Positions 25,841 to 35,536 of a DNA stretch of 64,000 nucleotides are shown here, piece by piece. The DNA lies in the NCBI RefSeq assembly GCF_902506505.1, contig NZ_LR733406.1:2690228-2754227 (forward strand), in the 5' to 3' direction. The notes beneath the pieces are model-generated. The model did no database searches and was not told the DNA's origin. It was given only the letters and a program-made list of their open reading frames with translations. The position numbers were made by a program, and so were the translations under genes. Within the stretch, counting starts at the first letter, position 1. Each line of letters opens with the position of its first letter. This DNA is from Pseudomonas sp. 8AS (GTDB lineage Bacteria > Pseudomonadota > Gammaproteobacteria > Pseudomonadales > Pseudomonadaceae).

Positions 25841-26125
25841 ATGAAGAAACTCACCTTGCTGACGCTGCTGGTCGCATTGATCAGCGGCTGCGCCGGGGCA
25901 AGCAAGACCGCCTACCGTGACAGCTGCGCCAACCAGCTGGATGCCGCCTGGCGCGAGCTGGATCTGGCCAAGGCCGAAGGCTTCGCCGGTACGGTCAGCT
26001 ACTCCAAGGCGCTGTCGCTGCTGACCGGGGCCAAGACCCAGCAGCAGTTCGAGGCGTTCGAGGGCTGTGCGGCCAAGGCGCAGAAGGCCCGTTTCTATAT
26101 CCGCGAATCGCGTGCCGGCCGTTGA
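25841..26125 (+). CDS. Small outer-membrane lipoprotein, hypothetical
   Basis: This 94-residue protein starts with a lipoprotein signal: MKK, a hydrophobic core TLLTLLVALI and the lipobox SGCAG with Cys19. The mature part is helical with a pair of cysteines (near residues 29 and 80). The start is supported by CAGGAG upstream. The function is unknown. It is conserved-looking and precedes the flavin reductase-like gene by 13 bp. Confidence 0.75.
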   Translation: MKKLTLLTLLVALISGCAGASKTAYRDSCANQLDAAWRELDLAKAEGFAGTVSYSKALSLLTGAKTQQQFEAFEGCAAKAQKARFYIRESRAGR

Positions 26126-26138
26126 GGCGGCGTACTGA

Positions 26139-26747
26139 ATGCAGCTGGATTTCGGCGATTTAAGTGCACTGGAGGCCTACCGCTGGCTCGCCGCCACGGT
26201 CACGCCGCGGCCGATTGCCTGGGTTTCCAGCTTGTCCCGGGAGGGCGTCAGCAACCTGGCGCCGTTCAGCTTCTTCCAGGTGATCAGTGACGACCCGCCG
26301 AGCCTGATGATCAATGTCGGCTCGCGCGACGACGGCAGCCTCAAGGACACCCTGCGCAATGTGCAGGATACCGGCGAGCTGGTGATCCAGCTGGTGTCCT
26401 TCGCCCAGGCCGAGGCGATGAATGCCAGTGCCGCGCAGCTGCCCCACGGGGTCAGCGAGTTCGAGCGCTGCGCCATCGCCAGCGCGCCGTCGCAACGGGT
26501 GCGCCCGCCGCGGGTGGCCGGGGCGCCGGTGGCCTTCGAATGCCGCCTGCTGGAGGTGCAGCCGTTCCCGCGGGCCACGCCCAACTGCCACCTGATCTTC
26601 GTCGAGGTGCTGCTGGCGCATATCGATGACGCCGTGCTCACCGAGCAGGGCCGCATCGACCCGCAGCGTCTGGACCTGGTCGGTCGTCTGGGTGGCAGCC
26701 AGTATTGCCGCACCCGCGAGCCGTTCAGCCTGCAGCGGCCGGGCTAG
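26139..26747 (+). CDS. Flavin reductase-like / FMN-binding protein
   Basis: The 202-residue protein matches the flavin reductase-like domain: TVTPRPIAWVSSLSREGVSN near the N-terminus, then NLAPFSFFQVISDDPPSLM for FMN binding, and later CHLIFVEV. The family reduces free flavin with NAD(P)H or acts as an FMN-dependent oxidoreductase. The substrate is not clear. It is followed by about 85 bp before the moxR-type gene. Confidence 0.88.
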   Translation: MQLDFGDLSALEAYRWLAATVTPRPIAWVSSLSREGVSNLAPFSFFQVISDDPPSLMINVGSRDDGSLKDTLRNVQDTGELVIQLVSFAQAEAMNASAAQLPHGVSEFERCAIASAPSQRVRPPRVAGAPVAFECRLLEVQPFPRATPNCHLIFVEVLLAHIDDAVLTEQGRIDPQRLDLVGRLGGSQYCRTREPFSLQRPG

Positions 26748-26834
26748 GACGCAATCGTCAACAAAGATTGCCGTCAGCTATGCCTGCGCGAGCCGGCACA
26801 GTAGCATCGTGCGCCTGACAAGAAGGAGTGGCGC

Positions 26835-27752
26835 ATGCGCACCAAGCTGGATGACGTACTGCAGGCGGTGAACGAGATTGTGCTGGGCAAGGAGCCGCAG
26901 GTGCGCCTGGCCCTGACCTGCCTGCTGGCCCGCGGGCACCTGCTGATCGAGGATTTGCCGGGGATGGGCAAGACCACCCTGAGCCAGGCCCTGGCGCGCA
27001 TCCTCGGCCTGAGCTATCAGCGCATCCAGTTCACCTCCGACCTGCTGCCCGGCGACATCCTCGGCACCTCGGTGTTCGACAAGGACAGCGGGCAGTTCAC
27101 CTTCCACCCGGGGCCGATCTTCGCCGAGCTGGTGCTGGCCGACGAGATCAACCGCGCCACGCCGAAGAGCCAGAGCGCGCTGCTGGAGGCCATGGAGGAG
27201 GGCCAGGTGACCATCGAGGGCGCCACCCGGCCGCTGCCGGAGCCCTTCTTCGTCATCGCCACGCAGAACCCGGTGAGCTCGGGCGGCACCTTCGCCTTGC
27301 CGGAATCGCAGCTGGACCGCTTCCTCATGCGCCTGTCCCTCGGCTACCCGGCCAAGGCCGCGGAAAAGGCCCTGCTGCTCGGCGAGACCCGCCGCGAGCT
27401 GCTGCCCAGGCTGCAACCCCTGCTCAACCATGCCGAACTGGCGGCGATCCAGGCGCTGATTCCCCAGGTGCGCGCCAGCGATGCGCTGGTCGACTATGTG
27501 CTGCGCCTGGTCGAGGCGACCCGCAGCGAACCGCAGTTTGCCTGGGGCCTGTCGCCACGGGCCAGCCTGGCGCTGCTGGCGGCCGCGCGCGCCTGGGCCT
27601 TCCTGAGCAACCGCGACTACGTGATCCCGGAAGACGTGCAGGCGGTGCTGCCCTCGGTGGTCGGCCATCGCCTGCGCGAACGAGCCGACCCCAGCGGCCA
27701 CGGCGGTGGCTCGCTGGTGCAGTGGCTGTTGCGCGAGGTGCCGGCGGTTTGA
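26835..27752 (+). CDS. MoxR-family AAA+ ATPase
   Basis: The 305-residue protein is a MoxR-type AAA+ chaperone. Walker A is LPGMGKTTL near residue 39, Walker B is LVLADEINRATPKSQSALLEAMEEG, and sensor 1 is FVIATQNP. MoxR proteins typically help assemble or activate partner complexes and are encoded with DUF58 and transglutaminase genes, exactly as here. The following DUF58 gene begins at its stop codon. GAAGGAG lies before the ATG. Confidence 0.95.
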   Translation: MRTKLDDVLQAVNEIVLGKEPQVRLALTCLLARGHLLIEDLPGMGKTTLSQALARILGLSYQRIQFTSDLLPGDILGTSVFDKDSGQFTFHPGPIFAELVLADEINRATPKSQSALLEAMEEGQVTIEGATRPLPEPFFVIATQNPVSSGGTFALPESQLDRFLMRLSLGYPAKAAEKALLLGETRRELLPRLQPLLNHAELAAIQALIPQVRASDALVDYVLRLVEATRSEPQFAWGLSPRASLALLAAARAWAFLSNRDYVIPEDVQAVLPSVVGHRLRERADPSGHGGGSLVQWLLREVPAV

Positions 27753-28711
27753 CCCTGGGCGAACGGGGCCGGGCCCGCTGGCGGCGCTGGATCGCCCGGC
27801 GTATTCCGCCGGCGGCCCAGGTGCAGCTCAACCAGCGGCGCATCTTCATCATGCCCAGCCGGGTCGGCGGCGCCTTCGGCCTGGCCCTGCTGCTGATGCT
27901 GCTGGCGGCGATCAACTACGAGAACAGTCTGGCCTACGGCCTGACCTTCATGCTGGCGGCGCTGTTCATCGTCGCCATCCTGCATACCTACCGCAATTTT
28001 TCCGGCCTGCTGCTCAAGGCCGGGGTCAGTGGCGCGGTGTTCGTCGGCGAGCAGGCGCGTTTTCGCGTGCGCCTGGAAAGCGTCGAGCACGCCCACCAGG
28101 CGGTGGCCCTGGGCTGGCCGCCGGCCGAGCTGCAGACCCTGGATATCCCGCCCCAGGGCCAGCGCGAATGCGAGCTGAGCCTGCCGGCCACGCGCCGGGG
28201 CTGGCTGCACCCGCCGCGCATGCGGGTGGAAAGCCGCTTCCCGCTGGGCATCCTGGTGGCCTGGAGCTGGGTCGATCTGGATCAGGCGGTGCTGGTCTAC
28301 CCGCGGCCGTTGCCGGGGGACCTGCCGCTGGCGGCCGGCCGTGGCCGCGATGAGGACGACGAGGGCGTGCGCGCCCACGGGCGCGGTGCCGACGATTACC
28401 AGGGCTTGAAAGGCTACCAGCCCGGCGATTCCAAGCGGCGCCTGCACTGGAAGGCCTACTCGCGCGGCCAGGGGCTGCTGGTCAAGGATTTTGCCGCCCT
28501 GGCCGGGCGTGACCTGTGGCTGGATTTCCTGGCCATCGGTGGCGACCCCGAGGCGCGCCTGTCGCTGCTGTGCCACTGGGTGCTGCAGCTGGACGGCCGC
28601 CAGCAGGCCTATGGCCTGCGCCTGCCCGGCACGGAGCTGGCGCCGAGCCATGGCGAGGCGCACCGCGAAGCCTGCCTGCGCGCCCTGGCGCTGTACGGGG
28701 TGGCGGCATGA
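27749..28711 (+). CDS. DUF58 domain protein
   Basis: This protein of about 320 residues has two transmembrane helices near residues 35-75, then the DUF58 motif GADDYQGLKGYQPGDSKRRL with the following HWKAYSRG. The TTG at 27749, overlapping the moxR stop, is the most likely start (GAGGTG upstream). A GTG at 27722 is an alternative. It is the middle gene of the moxR / DUF58 / tgpA operon and probably works with the ATPase at the inner membrane. Confidence 0.9.
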   Translation: MTLGERGRARWRRWIARRIPPAAQVQLNQRRIFIMPSRVGGAFGLALLLMLLAAINYENSLAYGLTFMLAALFIVAILHTYRNFSGLLLKAGVSGAVFVGEQARFRVRLESVEHAHQAVALGWPPAELQTLDIPPQGQRECELSLPATRRGWLHPPRMRVESRFPLGILVAWSWVDLDQAVLVYPRPLPGDLPLAAGRGRDEDDEGVRAHGRGADDYQGLKGYQPGDSKRRLHWKAYSRGQGLLVKDFAALAGRDLWLDFLAIGGDPEARLSLLCHWVLQLDGRQQAYGLRLPGTELAPSHGEAHREACLRALALYGVAA

Positions 28712-30696
28712 GCGGCGTCCAGCCGATCCCGCGGATCGCCCTGAGCTGGCTGCTGCTGGCCCAGGTGCTGGTGATCCTGCCGCACCTGCTGCACCTGCCG
28801 CCGTGGATCATCGGCCTGTGGCTGCTGTGTGCCGGCTGGCGCATCCAGGTGTACCGCATGCGTGCCAGTTACCCGGGCACCTTGGTGCGGGTCGCACTGC
28901 TGATCGGCACCGCCGCCGGCGTGTGGCTCTCGCGCGGCAGCCTGATCGGCCTGGATGCCGGGGTGTTGCTGCTGGTGGCGACCTTTATCCTCAAGCTGCT
29001 GGAAATGCGCAGCAAGCGCGATGCCCTGGTGCTGATCTTCCTCGGCTTCTTCGTGGTGGTGACCGCCTACCTGTTCGATGACAGCCTGCTGGCCGCGCTG
29101 TACAGCCTGCTGCCGGTCACCGCCTTGCTGGCGGCGCTGATCGGCCTGCAGCACAGCGGCCTGGCGGTGCAGCCGCGGGCCACCCTGAAACTGGCAGTCA
29201 GCCTGCAGCTGCAGGCCTTGCCGCTGATGCTGCTGCTGTTCCTGTTCTTCCCGCGCCTGGGGCCGCTGTGGAGCCTGCCCAGCCCGAACAAGGCCTTCAC
29301 CGGCCTGTCCGACAGCATGGCGCCGGCCGATATCGCCGAGCTCAGCCGTTCCGATGCCTTGGCGTTTCGCGCCAGCTTCAGCGGGGCGGTGCCGCCGCGC
29401 GGCGAGCTGTACTGGCGTGCCCTGACCCTGGAAGACTTCGACGGCCGGCGCTGGTCGCAGTCGCCCGCGGCGCGCCTGCCGAACCCGGCGCAGTGGAGCA
29501 GGCAGGGCGCGGCGCTGGACTACAGCATCGTCATGCAGCCCAGCGGCAAGCCCTGGCTGTTTGCCCTGGATGTCGGCCAGAGCGACCTGCCCGGGGTGCG
29601 GCAGATGGGCGATTTCCGCCTGGAGAGCGGGCAGCCGGTGCGGCAGAACCTGCTCTACCGGGTGCAGTCCTGGCCGCAGGCGGTGCGCCAGCCCGAGCTG
29701 CCGGCAGGCGTGGCGCGGCGCACCCTGCAGCTGCCGGACGGCGGTGACCCGCGCAGCCGGGCCTGGGCCGCGCAACTGCAGCGCCGGCACCCGCAACCGC
29801 AGGCCCTGGTCGGGGCGCTGCTGGAACATTTCAATCGCGAACCCTACGGCTACACCCTCAAGCCGCCGCCGGTGGGGCAGGACAGCATCGACGAGTTCCT
29901 CTTTCGCACGCGCCAGGGCTTCTGCGCCCACTACGCCGGGGCGATGGTTTTCGTCCTGCGGGCGGCGGGAATTCCGGCACGGGTGGTGGCCGGCTACCAG
30001 GGCGGCGAGCTGAATCCGGCCGGCAACTACCTGTCCGTGCGCCAGTTCGATGCCCATGCCTGGGTCGAGTACTGGCAGGTCGGCAAGGGCTGGGTCAGCG
30101 TCGACCCGACTTTCCAGGTGGCGCCCGAGCGCATCGAGCTGGGCCTGGAACAGGCGGTAGCCGCCGAGCAGAGCTTCCTCGAGGAGTCGCCGCTGTCGCT
30201 GCTGCGCTACCGGGATGTCGGCTGGCTCAACGACCTGCGCCTGAGCTGGGACAACCTTAACTATGGCTGGCAGCGCTGGGTGCTCGGCTACCGCGGCGAA
30301 CAGCAGCTGCGTCTGCTGCAACGCTGGTTCGGCAGCCTCGACTGGCAGAACCTGGCACTGGCCCTGGTCGGCGGTGGCGGCGGGGTGCTGACCCTGGTGG
30401 CGCTATGGCTGTTCAAGCCCTGGCGCCGCGAGCGGGATCCGCAGCAGCGCCTGCTGCGGCGCTTCGATCGCCTGCTGGCGCGCCAGGGCCTGCAGCGCGA
30501 GCGCGGCGAGGGCGTGCGCGCCTTTGCCGGGCGGGCGGCGCAGGCCCTGCCGGCCCAGGCGCGGGAAATCCGCGCGTTCGCCGAGGCCTTCGAGGCGCAG
30601 CGCTATGCCGGCCAGCAAGGTGCCCCGCAACAGTTGCGCCAGGCCCTGCAGCGCCTGCGCCGGGCACTGCCCTGGCGCCGCGCACCAAGCGGATAA
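28708..30696 (+). CDS. tgpA: TgpA-type membrane transglutaminase
   Basis: The 662-residue protein has an N-terminal DUF3488 region with about six membrane helices, a periplasmic transglutaminase core, one more helix near residue 555, and a DUF4129 C-terminal domain. The catalytic triad is visible as Cys406 in GFCAHYAG, His450 in DAHAWVE and Asp466 in SVDPT. TgpA is important for growth of P. aeruginosa. The ATG overlaps the DUF58 stop (ATGA). It probably modifies or crosslinks envelope proteins. Confidence 0.93.
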   Translation: MSGVQPIPRIALSWLLLAQVLVILPHLLHLPPWIIGLWLLCAGWRIQVYRMRASYPGTLVRVALLIGTAAGVWLSRGSLIGLDAGVLLLVATFILKLLEMRSKRDALVLIFLGFFVVVTAYLFDDSLLAALYSLLPVTALLAALIGLQHSGLAVQPRATLKLAVSLQLQALPLMLLLFLFFPRLGPLWSLPSPNKAFTGLSDSMAPADIAELSRSDALAFRASFSGAVPPRGELYWRALTLEDFDGRRWSQSPAARLPNPAQWSRQGAALDYSIVMQPSGKPWLFALDVGQSDLPGVRQMGDFRLESGQPVRQNLLYRVQSWPQAVRQPELPAGVARRTLQLPDGGDPRSRAWAAQLQRRHPQPQALVGALLEHFNREPYGYTLKPPPVGQDSIDEFLFRTRQGFCAHYAGAMVFVLRAAGIPARVVAGYQGGELNPAGNYLSVRQFDAHAWVEYWQVGKGWVSVDPTFQVAPERIELGLEQAVAAEQSFLEESPLSLLRYRDVGWLNDLRLSWDNLNYGWQRWVLGYRGEQQLRLLQRWFGSLDWQNLALALVGGGGGVLTLVALWLFKPWRRERDPQQRLLRRFDRLLARQGLQRERGEGVRAFAGRAAQALPAQAREIRAFAEAFEAQRYAGQQGAPQQLRQALQRLRRALPWRRAPSG

Positions 30697-30792
30697 ACAG
30701 CGGCGGAATGATTTGCCTAGTTGAAGGCTTGGGCGCAGGCCACACTGAGTGGTGGTTAGCGATAGCGGTAAGTGATGGCAGGGAGACAAGCG

Positions 30793-31572
30793 ATGTCGGT
30801 AGTGCTGAACGATTTGCAGGCCCAGGTTCTCGCCCTGGAGGTGCGCCTGTATGCCTGCTGCGCCCGGCTGCAGGCGCAGACCGATGGCGAGGCGCTGCAC
30901 GACCTGCGCATCGCCTTGCGCAAGCTGCGCAGCCTGCTGCGGCCGTTGCGCCGCCAGGCGCCCTGCGCGCAGCTGGAGCAGGCCGCGGCTGCGCTGGGCC
31001 AGCTCAGCGGGCCGTGGCGCGACCTCGAGGTGCTGGCCGGCGAACTGCACCAGCAGGGCCATCGGCTGCTGGCCCGGCGCCGCCAGGCGTCGCTGCTGCA
31101 GGGCTACCAGGCCTTGCTCGGCAGTGAGGCGCTGCAGCAGTTGTTCGAAGTGCTCGACGACTGGCCGGCGAGCTGCCGCGAGATGGCGCAGGCCGGCCAG
31201 TGGCGCGGCGACGGCAAGCGCATTCGCCGGTACCTGCGCGCCCAGGCCCTGCGCCTGGCCGAGGTGCTGCGCGATCCGGCGCATGACCGGCACCGCCTGC
31301 GCCTGCTGATCAAGCGCCTGCGCTACGGCGCCGAGGCCTATCCGCAGTATGCCGAACTGCCGGCCCCGGCCAGCGTCGCCCTGCGCAGCGCGCAAAGTGC
31401 CCTGGGCGATTGGCATGACCACCTGCAGTGGCTGGCGCGGCTGCCGGCCGAGCCCGATCTGGCGCCCTGTGCCGCCGACTGGCAACGGCGCCTGGAACAG
31501 GCCGAGGTAGAGGCCGACGTGGCACTGCAGGCCTTGCTCGGCTACTTCCCCGTTGCGCCGGATGAGCGCTGA
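30793..31572 (+). CDS. CHAD domain protein
   Basis: The 259-residue protein is an all-helical CHAD domain with conserved basic His/Arg/Lys positions: LHDLRIALRKLRSLLRPLRR near residue 36 and LRLLIKRLRYGAEAYPQY later. CHAD domains bind polyphosphate and are often tied to polyphosphate granules. There is no CYTH domain. The ATG at 30793 follows GGGAGA. A terminator follows. Confidence 0.9.
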   Translation: MSVVLNDLQAQVLALEVRLYACCARLQAQTDGEALHDLRIALRKLRSLLRPLRRQAPCAQLEQAAAALGQLSGPWRDLEVLAGELHQQGHRLLARRRQASLLQGYQALLGSEALQQLFEVLDDWPASCREMAQAGQWRGDGKRIRRYLRAQALRLAEVLRDPAHDRHRLRLLIKRLRYGAEAYPQYAELPAPASVALRSAQSALGDWHDHLQWLARLPAEPDLAPCAADWQRRLEQAEVEADVALQALLGYFPVAPDER

Positions 31573-31595
31573 TTTCTGCGCATAATTGTCGCCGG

Positions 31596-31621
31596 AGCCC
31601 CTCCCGCAACGGGGGGCTTTT
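31596..31621 (+). terminator. Terminator after CHAD gene
   Basis: AGCCCC pairs with GGGGCT across a short G-rich/C-rich hairpin, followed by TTTT. It lies 24 bp beyond the CHAD stop codon. Confidence 0.75.
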
Positions 31622-31658
31622 CTCCTAAGCTGCGGGGCAGACAACTGGAGACCGCTGC

Positions 31659-32456
31659 ATGACCTTTGCCGAACTGATTCAGGCGGTGCACAACCGCCCG
31701 CAACACGTCGTAGTTCCGCCGCTCTGGGGCCAGGGCCGGGCCACCTTCGGCGGCCTGGTCGCCGCCATGCTGTACGAGGCCATGCGGGTCAAGGTGCCGA
31801 CCGGGCGCCCGGTGCGTTCGCTGTCGATCACCTTTGTCGGGCCGTTGCTGATGGGCGAGCCGGCGGCCTTCGAGAGCGAAGTGCTGCGCGAAGGCAAGGC
31901 GGTCAGCCAGATGCTCGGCCGGGTGGTGCAGGGTGGCCAGGTGGTGGCGCTGATGCAGGGCAGCTTCGGCGCCTCGCGCGAGTCGGTGATCGACGTGCCG
32001 GCCGTGCCGGCGCCGGCGATGAAGCCGCTCGAGAAATGCCACGAGCTGCCCTATGTAGCCGGCGTCACCCCTGAATACACCCGCTTCCTGGCCATGCGCT
32101 GGGGCCTCGGCGGCATGCCCTTCAGCGGCAACACCTCGCGGGAAATGGGCGGCTGGGTGCGCCTGCGCAGCGATGTGGCCTATGACCAGGTCACTGAAGC
32201 GCATCTGCTGGCCCTGGTCGATGCCTGGCCGCCGATCCCGCTGTCCCATCTGCGGGCGCCGGCTCCCGGCAGTTCGCTGACCTGGACCATCGAGTTCGTC
32301 CAGCCGGTGGCCAAGCTGACCACCCACGACTGGTGCCTGTACCACGCCGAGATCGAGCACGCCCGCGACGGCTACGGGCACATTGCCGCCGGCCTGTGGA
32401 GTCCCGGCGGCGAGTTGCTGGCGCTGAGCCGGCAGACCGTCACGGTATTCGCCTGA
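31659..32456 (+). CDS. Acyl-CoA thioesterase, double hotdog
   Basis: The 265-residue protein has two hotdog halves as in TesB-like thioesterases: an N-terminal GQGRATFGGLVAAMLYEAM and RPVRSLSITFVGPLL, and a C-terminal LTWTIEFVQPV, then GYGHIAAGLWSPGGELLALSRQTV. Such proteins hydrolyse acyl-CoA esters. The chain specificity cannot be told. It ends next to the convergent TatD-type gene. Confidence 0.85.
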   Translation: MTFAELIQAVHNRPQHVVVPPLWGQGRATFGGLVAAMLYEAMRVKVPTGRPVRSLSITFVGPLLMGEPAAFESEVLREGKAVSQMLGRVVQGGQVVALMQGSFGASRESVIDVPAVPAPAMKPLEKCHELPYVAGVTPEYTRFLAMRWGLGGMPFSGNTSREMGGWVRLRSDVAYDQVTEAHLLALVDAWPPIPLSHLRAPAPGSSLTWTIEFVQPVAKLTTHDWCLYHAEIEHARDGYGHIAAGLWSPGGELLALSRQTVTVFA

Positions 32457-33266
32457 TCAGTCGGCCAGGCTCGGCAGGTTGAAGAAAGCCCGGGCGCTGG
32501 CGGTGGTGTGTGCCGCCAGTGCCGCCTGGCTTTCGCCACGCTGCAGGGCCACCTCGCGCATGACCTCGCCGAGAAAGGCCGGCTCGTTGTGCCCGCTCTT
32601 GGGCTTGGGGCGCAGGCTGCGCGGCAGCAGGTAGGGCGCGTCGCTCTCCAGCATCAGGCGGCCGGCCGGGATCTCGCGCACCAGCGCCTGCAGGTGGGTG
32701 CCGCGGCGCTCGTCGCAGATCCAGCCGGTGATGCCGATATGCAGGTCGAGGTCCAGATAGCCGTACAACGTGGCCTTCTCGCCGGTGAAACAGTGCACCA
32801 CCGCAGCCGGCAGGCGGTCGCGGAACTCGCGCAGGATGGCGGTCAGCCGCTCGCCGGCCTCGCGCTCATGGAGAAATACCGGTAGTTGCAGCTCCACCGC
32901 CAGGGCCAGTTGTTCTTCCAGGGCCTTTTCCTGTTGCGGGCGCGGGGAGAAGTCGCGGTTGAAGTCCAGCCCGCATTCGCCCACCGCGCGTATCGGCGCC
33001 TGGCTCAGCAGGGCGCGCAACTGGCGGGCGCTGTCGCCGTTCCACTGGCTGGCATCGTGGGGGTGCACGCCGGCGGTGCTGAACAGGCGCTGGCCGCTGT
33101 CATCCAGTTCGTCGCAGAAGGCCAGGGCCTGTTCGCTTTCCGCCAGGCTGGTGCCGGTCAGCACCAGTTGGCAGACGCCGGCCTCGCGCGCGCGGGCGAG
33201 TACCGCGTCACGTTGGCGGGCCAGGCTGGGATGGGTCAGATTGACGCCGATGTCGATGAGTTGCAT
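32457..33266 (-). CDS. TatD-family metal-dependent deoxyribonuclease
   Basis: The 269-residue TIM-barrel hydrolase shows TatD metal ligands: [14 protein letters not shown] (the family's HxH is reduced to an Asn-Leu-Thr-His variant as in TatD itself), [12 protein letters not shown] with Glu, FLHEREA, VHCFTGE and ESDAPYL with the final Asp. GGAGGTAGCACC before the ATG at 33266 sets the start. It is expected to be a 3'-5' exonuclease active in DNA repair or degradation. Confidence 0.9.
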   Translation of the reverse strand: MQLIDIGVNLTHPSLARQRDAVLARAREAGVCQLVLTGTSLAESEQALAFCDELDDSGQRLFSTAGVHPHDASQWNGDSARQLRALLSQAPIRAVGECGLDFNRDFSPRPQQEKALEEQLALAVELQLPVFLHEREAGERLTAILREFRDRLPAAVVHCFTGEKATLYGYLDLDLHIGITGWICDERRGTHLQALVREIPAGRLMLESDAPYLLPRSLRPKPKSGHNEPAFLGEVMREVALQRGESQAALAAHTTASARAFFNLPSLAD

Positions 33267-33496
33267 GGTGCTACCTCCGGGCTGCGCCGGGCAGCATAAC
33301 AGAGCTGCTTTGCTCGATAATAAAGTCAACAATTACATTGAGTTAGCTATGGTATTTGAAGTCGGTTACCAGCTTCGGCTAGCGCCACACGGTTGTCTGT
33401 GACAATCTCCGCGCCCCCCTGGGTCGGAACTCGTCGGCTCGCGGGGACTCTCAGTCGGCCCGGCGCCCCTCGCGCCAGGCTCAACCCGGAGGCCGG

Positions 33497-34915
33497 ATGA
33501 TCCGCGCGCTACTGTGCCTGCTCTGCCTGACCCTGCTGCCGTTGGCGGCCCAGGCGCGCCTGGCCGGGCCGCCGGAAGCCTGGCACAGCGAGCGGGCCGC
33601 GCGCGACCTGGCCGAGATCCGCAAGAGCGGCGAGCTGCGGGTGCTGGTCAACCAGAGCCGGCACAGCTCCGGCGAGATCAAGGGGCAAGTGATCGGCGTC
33701 GAGTATCACCGCCTGCGGGCCTTCGAACAGTACCTCACGCGCAACGCCCGCGATGGCCGCAGCCTGCGCCTGAAGATCATCCCCAAGAGCAAGGAACAGC
33801 TGCTCGCCGCGCTGCACAAGGGCGAGGGCGATCTGGTGGCGCCGGGCGAGCTGCTCGACGCCCATACCGGTTCAGGCATCAGCGCCAGCGCGGCGATCCG
33901 CAGCAATGTGCCCCTGGTGGTGGTCGGAAACCGCGGCAACCGGCATTACCGCAAGCTCGAGGACATGGCCGGGCGCACCCTGACTCTGCCGATAGGCAGC
34001 GCCGCCGGCGAGGCCCTGCAGGCCGTCAACCGGCGCCTGGCCGAACGCGGGCAGCCGCCGATCCAGATCGAGTGGGCCGATTCCAGCCTGGCCGTCGAGG
34101 ACGTGCTGGAGATGGTCCAGGCCGGCATCTATCCCTGGACCGCGGTGGAGCAGCCGATTGCCGAACGCTGGCTCAAGGTCATGCCGCGCCTGCGCATCGA
34201 GCGGCATCTGGTGCTCGGCCAGGACAGCGACATGAGCTGGTTCGTGCGCCGCGACGCGCCGATGCTGCGTGCCAGCATCGACCGCTTCCTCGCCGCCTAC
34301 CGTGCGCCGGCCGACCAGGATGCGGCGTTTCAGCGGGTCTACCGGCGCCTGTACAAGGTGCGCAACCCGCTGGCCCGCAGCGATCGCCAGCGCCTGGAAA
34401 AGGTGCGCCAGGTGCTGCAGAAGCATGCCCGCCAGCAGGACCTGGACTGGCTGCAGCTGGCCGCCGTGGCCTACAAGGAGTCCACCCTCAATCCCGCCGC
34501 GCGCGGGGCCTCCGGGGCGACCGGGCTGATGCAGGTGACTCCTGCCGCCGCGCGCAGCGTGGGGGTCGGTAATGTGCATGCGCTGGACAGCAATGTGCAG
34601 GCGGCAACTCGCTACATGGCGCGGATTCGCCGCGAGTTCTTCGCCAGCCGGCAGATCGCCGAGGAGGAGCGCATGGCCTTTGTCCTGGCGGCCTACAACA
34701 TGGGCCCGCAGCGGGTGCAAGGCCTGCGTGCGGAGGCCAGGCGGCGCGGCCTGAACTCCAATCGCTGGTTCTTCCAGGTGGAGCGTATCGCCATGGAGCA
34801 GGTGGGCATGGGCGTGGTCACCTATGTCAACAGCGTGAACAAGTACTACCTGGCCTATGACCGCGAGCGCGATCTGCTGGAGCCGCAGGGAAGTGCCGTG
34901 AGTGCGCGAGATTGA
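33497..34915 (+). CDS. MltF-like membrane-bound lytic transglycosylase
   Basis: The 472-residue exported protein has a signal peptide (cut after about residue 20, AQA). It then has a periplasmic solute-binding-like domain (residues about 40-275) and a C-terminal lysozyme-like SLT domain. The catalytic Glu is in AYKESTLNP, followed by GASGATGLMQVTPAAA and AAYNMGPQRV. This is the MltF layout. It cleaves peptidoglycan glycan strands. No neighbour clearly shares its function. Confidence 0.88.
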   Translation: MIRALLCLLCLTLLPLAAQARLAGPPEAWHSERAARDLAEIRKSGELRVLVNQSRHSSGEIKGQVIGVEYHRLRAFEQYLTRNARDGRSLRLKIIPKSKEQLLAALHKGEGDLVAPGELLDAHTGSGISASAAIRSNVPLVVVGNRGNRHYRKLEDMAGRTLTLPIGSAAGEALQAVNRRLAERGQPPIQIEWADSSLAVEDVLEMVQAGIYPWTAVEQPIAERWLKVMPRLRIERHLVLGQDSDMSWFVRRDAPMLRASIDRFLAAYRAPADQDAAFQRVYRRLYKVRNPLARSDRQRLEKVRQVLQKHARQQDLDWLQLAAVAYKESTLNPAARGASGATGLMQVTPAAARSVGVGNVHALDSNVQAATRYMARIRREFFASRQIAEEERMAFVLAAYNMGPQRVQGLRAEARRRGLNSNRWFFQVERIAMEQVGMGVVTYVNSVNKYYLAYDRERDLLEPQGSAVSARD

Positions 34916-35028
34916 TCGATCAATTCGATATTTAAATACGCAAAATTGCACTTTTAAAATCGATAAAATCATCTAATCTGTCTCTCAACACCCAAGCACT
35001 TCCACTCCCCCCAAACAGGATGTATGCC

Positions 35029-35463
35029 ATGAACGCACTGATCAAAACCGCTCTCTCCACCCAGGCCGGCTACGGCATCACCCTGTTGCGGGTCGTCACC
35101 GGCCTGACCTTTGCCGCCCATGGCGCGCAGAAACTGTTCGGCTGGTTCGGCGGCTATGGCCTGGCCGGTGTCGCCCAGTGGATGGAAAGCATCGGCATCA
35201 CCCCAGGCTACCTGATGGCGGCCCTGGCCGGCAGTGCCGAGTTCTTTGGTGGCCTGGCCCTGGTCATCGGCCTGCTGGTGCGTCCGGCGGCGGCGGCCCT
35301 GCTGGTCGTGTCGCTGGTGGCGATGTTCAGCGTGCACTGGGTCAATGGCTTCTTCATCACCGCCAACGGCTACGAATATGCCCTGATGCTCGGGGTGATC
35401 AGCCTGGCGCTGATCCTCGAAGGCGCCGGCAAGTTGTCCCTGGATCGCCGCATCGCCGGCTGA
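35029..35463 (+). CDS. DoxX family membrane protein
   Basis: The 144-residue protein has four membrane helices and the DoxX signature (LRVVTGLTFAAHGAQKLFGWFGG, then ALAGSAEFFGGLALVIGLLV). The ATG at 35029 has AGGA eight bases upstream. The ATG at 35020 has no spacing for a site. Family roles include thiosulfate or redox-linked membrane functions. Nothing here points to a specific substrate. A hairpin follows at 35484. Confidence 0.88.
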   Translation: MNALIKTALSTQAGYGITLLRVVTGLTFAAHGAQKLFGWFGGYGLAGVAQWMESIGITPGYLMAALAGSAEFFGGLALVIGLLVRPAAAALLVVSLVAMFSVHWVNGFFITANGYEYALMLGVISLALILEGAGKLSLDRRIAG

Positions 35464-35483
35464 ATGCCCCGGCAATCAATGAA

Positions 35484-35507
35484 CGAGGCCCGCTGATGCG
35501 GGCCTCG
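35484..35507. terminator. Hairpin between doxX-like and lipase foldase genes
   Basis: A perfect 10-bp stem (CGAGGCCCGC and its complement) with loop TGAT. There is no strong T-run, but the position between convergent genes suggests a two-way terminator. Confidence 0.6.
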
Positions 35508-35536
35508 TGCGTTGTGGCGGTCTGCTTTCTCATCGC